Position numbers and translations under genes: made by a program
Notes under the pieces: generated by a model
What the model was told of the DNA's origin: nothing
What the model saw: only the letters and a program-made list of their open reading frames with translations
The model's database searches: none
DNA from: Bimuria novae-zelandiae CBS 107.79
Lineage: Eukaryota; Ascomycota; Dothideomycetes; Pleosporales; Didymosphaeriaceae
DNA length: 64,000 nt
Assembly: GCA_010015655.1 (NCBI GenBank)
Contig: ML976685.1
Location: forward strand, 559,942 to 623,941
Direction: 5' to 3'
Shown: positions 60,327 to 64,000 of the stretch, one piece after another
Layout of the letters: each line of letters opens with the position of its first letter
How positions within the stretch are numbered: position 1 is the stretch's first letter

Positions 60327-61505
60327 TTAATCCTCGTCGCTCTCCGTGAGATCGATCATGCGATTGTTGAAGGACTCCGGAGAGTGGGAGCCATCCAAGG
60401 TGGACTCTCGGAGGGCATGCGGCGGCAGCTTTGGATAACTAGACGGGAAAGCCGCATTGCTTGGATCAGCGGCAGATGAACTGGCACCCGCTGTAACACC
60501 TGAAGTACGCGCTTTCGCCAACAAGCGAAATTCATTGGATGAAGGCGAAGGCACCAGCGCGCCAGGCTGGGTTTGCGGCGTCGGAGGAAGCTGGCTCAGA
60601 GCCTTCATGGCGCCGTGCACGTCGCGCTTTCCTGGACCGATCTTGATCTGCTTCCCCTCCGGCTGGCCGTCGACCGCCTGCTGGACCTTGTTGTGGTGGG
60701 ACGAAAGCATGTCCTCCAACAACTTCCGATCAGTGCCGGACTGCTCGATCATCGCGAGAATATCCGCCTTGGTGACTTGCAGTTCCTGGATGACTATTAG
60801 CTTGACTAGTTAGCTAATTTCTTGAGACTGAACTTACCTTTATCTTGCCGTTAGCTTGTGCAATCGCCTCGTAGCTATATCCAGACCCGCGATTATCAGT
60901 GCATCCGCGAATGACGTTCTGCTGCTCGTTGACCTCTTCCTCAATATTCTGGAGCTCTTCACGGTTGTCCTGCTCCAGCTCCTGAATTTCCTTCAGAGCC
61001 TCGCGAAACTTGAGAAACGCGCTCTCGACGCGCACCATAACTTTCCGCGCTTGGAAAGCCGGTCCTGAAAGAATGTCTTTCAAGTCCGTTGCAGTGTCAA
61101 TGGGATTGCGTGGGCTCGAAGCGCTGCCAGTATACTTCATCTGCATATCCTGTATGGGCTGCCCTTCCGTTGCGCCAGTGGCTTCAGGAGATTCGATGTC
61201 ACCAGTCTGCTCCGGGGCTCCGGCTGACTGTTCGATCGGATCATGAGTGTTTGCCCCTTTGGGTCGAAAGAACTTGAAGGCCTGTTTGCGTAAGTGGATA
61301 GTTCTCACTAAAATACATGATTTCAAAACCTCATACCATTTCGCCGTTCGCGTGGAGGACGATTCTGCCCACGGTATCAGGGAAGGTGGATACACGTCTA
61401 TCTGTTGTCAGGTACCAAAAGTGTGTGAAGGCCTCCAGGTAGGTTGTGTCGAGCTCCGTGCGTGTGAGTGTTCTATTGAGGGTGTGTGAGACAAGCACGG
61501 TGCAG
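60327..61505 (-). CDS. Coiled-coil protein with C-terminal SUMO-interaction-like motif
   Basis: Three exons can be joined in phase: 61505(or beyond)-61337, 61281-60838 and 60785-60327, with introns of 55 and 52 bp. Exon 1 is open upstream of LTTDRRVSTFPDTVGRIVLH but contains no ATG before a stop at about 61506, so an upstream exon or start is unresolved. The second exon has an acidic linker and a strong coiled coil (KFREALKEIQELEQDNREEL onward). The third starts ELQVTKADILAMIEQSGTD, passes through a Pro/Ser-rich stretch and ends MIDLTESDED, a hydrophobic-acidic pattern like a SUMO-interacting motif. A nuclear role is inferred from composition only. I do not recognise the family. Confidence 0.6.
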
Positions 61506-62821
61506 CGCTATGGTGTGAACAGTTTAGGTCTGTGCACATCCAGAGAGACCTCGATGCAGCGTCGCACGCCCTGCTTTATACTTTCAGGCTACAGGTACTG
61601 GCTCCAGTTTGCCCGTGATTTGCCCACAGGTTCTTTGATGCAAGATTTGGATCGCAAACACTTGCAATATAGTGACTCTCAGATCAAACTGGCAAATGCA
61701 TCAAGTTGGCACCTGCAGGCGCATAATCACGTGACCAAACTCATTCACCCCCACTTCTTTCGCAACGTCGCGCCTTTGCGCGGCCATGGCCCAAGCTTCA
61801 TTTAGCGCAAATCCGTGTATAGAAGACCGCCTGCCCCGCTCCCACCTTTTTTCTCTCCACACAGCGCAGAGCCAATACACCCCTCGACACTGTTCCTAGC
61901 GCACGCCAGCCCCGGCTGCGCACTCAGCTAAGTCCTCCTCCAACAAACCACAGCGTCGAATCACATACGTCGATTTGTACAGGTCGATTCGCCTCTATGC
62001 AACCGCTGGCAGCGGTCATCGACAGAGCGCCATCTATGATCAGGGAAACCTAGATCGCCTGGACGCAGAAAGTGACTGCAATCCCTGCTTAGTGTGGGCG
62101 TTCCACCGGGGGTCATTTTCTGTGCGGCGTCCACGAAGTCTCGCAGGACGGCGGACTGTGAGGTGGAGTGAAGCAGAGTTCTGTCCTATCGTCTGCTCGT
62201 CGTCGTCGCGGTTCTTTGACGGATTACCGAAGGAGAACGGCTCGGCCATGAACGCGGGCGCGCTGGTAATTCAGCGTAGTTTCATGAAGGCTGTTCGATT
62301 GGATTATGATGCTCTGTTCCGCGTATCAACGCATCTGCTAGGGTCTGCATGCCCGCAAGCCATGCGGCGGCATTGTGCCCATCAGTGCCTGGGGTGGCGC
62401 GCTTGACCATCCGCAACGAAGTTTTCATTAATTACGAGCTCGCTGAGTTCGAATTGAGGAAGACAGTGCTTCCAGACATCGCACTGTGCAGACTGGGTGC
62501 ACTTCTCGACCATTGGAGTCCAGCAACGGCCTATGTCTTGTATTACCAAACGTAACCTGGTGAGCTTTGCACTCGTAAGAGACGAGTGGAATGTCACGTG
62601 CGCGTATAAGAGAGGATGAGGATATGGAGACCGGTTTGTCTGGCAGGTGGCAGAACGGATACGATCAAGGGCCTCATCGAATCCAGGCAAAAGTAAAGGC
62701 GATGATAATGCGGAAATACTCCATATTTATTCCGTTCCCAAAACAATATCCAACTTGTACGGCGCATATACCCATCATCCATGTAATCGTCACATAAATC
62801 GGTCGTCATCATAGCCAAGCT
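61506..62821. other. Non-coding stretch with a second copy of the TATA-led segment
   Basis: It holds the upstream part of the coiled-coil gene, then a segment (61787-62450) resembling 58900-59530: TATAGAAG with a matching CT-rich region, a GCAGGACGGCGGACTG block near 62143, and CATTAATTACGAGCTCGCTGAG near 62428. Short frames overlap on both strands and none has family features. 62560-62821 should contain the 3' end of the next minus-strand gene. Confidence 0.45.
61815..61865 (+). promoter_or_regulatory. TATA box plus pyrimidine-rich initiator, second copy
   Basis: TATAGAAG at 61818 is followed by ACCGCCTGCCCCGCTCCCACC and a CT-rich run, parallel to 58941-58995. Confidence 0.45.
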
Positions 62822-64000
62822 CTAATAAACTTCGCTCAGGCTCTTCCTGTCTCGTTCCTTCATCTGCTCAATGTCTTCCTCGCTGATCTTCTTCTCCGAC
62901 GACAGCTCCGCTACCTCCTCATTATCTTGCGCTCGGCTCTGGGCCTCTGGGCCCTTCTCGACAGCCATGTCACCTTTCAGCGCTTCCTTCAGGATCGGCA
63001 TATTCTCGCCGCCTTCCATGTGAGTCGGAGAGACAATCTTCACGTAGGGTGCAGACCCGACGTCACTGAGCTCGTCGCCGTCACCGAGCGTATCGGCTCG
63101 GGCTCCAGAGTACATACCCGACTCTTCCATCCACCCCTTCTGTGTTTGTTTGCGAGCCTTGCGTTCCTTGCTCTTTTCTCGTTGAGCTCGCCGGGCTGCG
63201 CTCTGCTGCACATGAAGGTGTTGCATGCCTGGGAAGTAGTCCGAGTCGTCTGAGAAGCCCTCGCCAGCACTTGGGGGCTGCAGGTGACGCAAAATAGCAC
63301 CCGTCCTGGGAGCAGCGTGATGTTGTTGGTGTTTGCGCGGCGGTGCGGGCCCAGAATCTTCTGCCTCGCTGCTCAGTATCTGCCCGTCGCTCGACCCGCC
63401 GTCGTCGGAGGCATCGTTGGGGGACGCAGGGGTCAACGGTAAGGGTGGCCCTGTGGCAGCCTTCGTGCTCGATTTGCGGGCGGGCTTCTGTGGTGTAGGC
63501 TCCTTTATAGCAGGTGCGTGGTCACCTTCCTGCGAAGCGATGGGGTTGTCGTCCTTCTCTTCGTCCATTGGTGTGAGGGGCACAGCCGGCGCCTGATTAC
63601 CGAGGAAGTCGGCTGTGTTTTTGCGCATTACTCGCTTCGGCCAGCTCATCTTGTCATGATTACAGCCGTTCGCGCAGCCTCCCCAGCGGCGGATCGGAAC
63701 CACTGGGGAGGATATCGTGTTTCCCGACTGTCCTAACAGAGAAGTCGGTCGGGAAGAGGTAGCCGTGCCGTTGCTCTTGCCGTCAGCGGCCGCGCGCTTC
63801 TTAAGGGCCGACCACGTTCGGAGCTCGTTCTCCAGTATGTATTTGCTGTTGGCAGGGCTCTGCTTCATGACGATGAACTCGCAGTGGTTAACGTTGCGTA
63901 GATCTTCAAAGTACTCGACCGACCAGTGGTACCTTTATAAGTCAGAATTGCTCTGTTCACAGGGATTCCCCAGTACCTACCATTTCATGAGAAAGACTCG
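62822..64000 (-). CDS. Low-complexity, probably nuclear protein (5' end outside the window)
   Basis: Two exons are visible: 64000-63981 (incomplete, FLMKW) and 63932-62822, joined across a 48-bp intron with GT-AG ends. Residues near the start of exon 2 read YHWSVEYFEDLRNVNHCEFI, a compact, probably folded segment, followed by a basic SALKKRAAADGK region, a Cys/His patch (WGGCANGCNHDK), and a long disordered Ser/Pro/Asp-rich part with a basic cluster (REKSKERKARKQTQK). The C-terminus is charged and helical (EKKISEEDIEQMKERDRKSL). Such composition is common in chromatin or RNA-processing proteins, but I do not recognise the family. No RIP or frame damage. Confidence 0.65.

Noticed and set aside
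1..64000. CRISPR arrays, rRNA or tRNA genes
   Set aside because: Repeats found are LTRs, terminal inverted repeats or coding repeats. No tRNA cloverleaf or rRNA segment was recognised by eye; short tRNAs could have been missed.

Overview
The window looks like a filamentous ascomycete (Pezizomycotina) genome. Gene islands have short (48-65 bp) GT-AG introns and balanced base composition. They alternate with long AT-rich blocks of dead transposons whose reading frames are full of TAG/TAA stops where CAG, CAA or TGG codons are expected, which is the pattern of repeat-induced point mutation (RIP). A dothideomycete would fit, but genus cannot be read from the sequence.

Layout: (1) 1-6812, a copia scrap, an inverted Ty3/gypsy copy with two foreign inserts, and a Fot1 remnant. 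(2) 6813-14344, a gene island: a 5'-truncated hypothetical gene, a SAT4/rhodopsin-family membrane protein, a secreted Kex2-type repeat precursor (10 exact DLSGL motifs, mostly bounded by KR/RR) and, divergently transcribed, a UstYa/DUF3328 protein with two HxxHC motifs. (3) 14345-20560, a decayed Ty3/gypsy on the minus strand carrying a solo LTR. (4) About 20560-34931, one Fot1-like DNA transposon split by two other Fot1/pogo elements that share a TA, a complete copia element, and a gypsy copy that itself carries a solo LTR. (5) 35114-40613, a minus-strand copia element with nearly identical LTRs. (6) 40614-42889, a gene island with an intact four-exon short-chain dehydrogenase. (7) 42890-56106, a pogo-like transposon interrupted by a copia element that is in turn interrupted by another copia element; each step has its own target-site duplication. 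(8) 56109-64000, a gene island with an MDR-reductase pseudogene, a coiled-coil/CCCH-like protein, two similar TATA-led non-coding stretches, and two minus-strand genes for probable nuclear proteins.

Most interesting: the precursor plus UstYa pair at 9802-12659 has the minimal signature of a dikaritin-type fungal RiPP locus. A secreted precursor would be cut by Kex2 into repeats of the form xxxDLSGL, and a UstYa-type oxidase would cyclise or oxidise them. The core has no tyrosine, and no other tailoring enzyme is recognisable before the transposon blocks on either side. A second unusual item is a long antisense frame, conserved between two inverted copies of the gypsy element, lying between the pol chromodomain and the 3' LTR.
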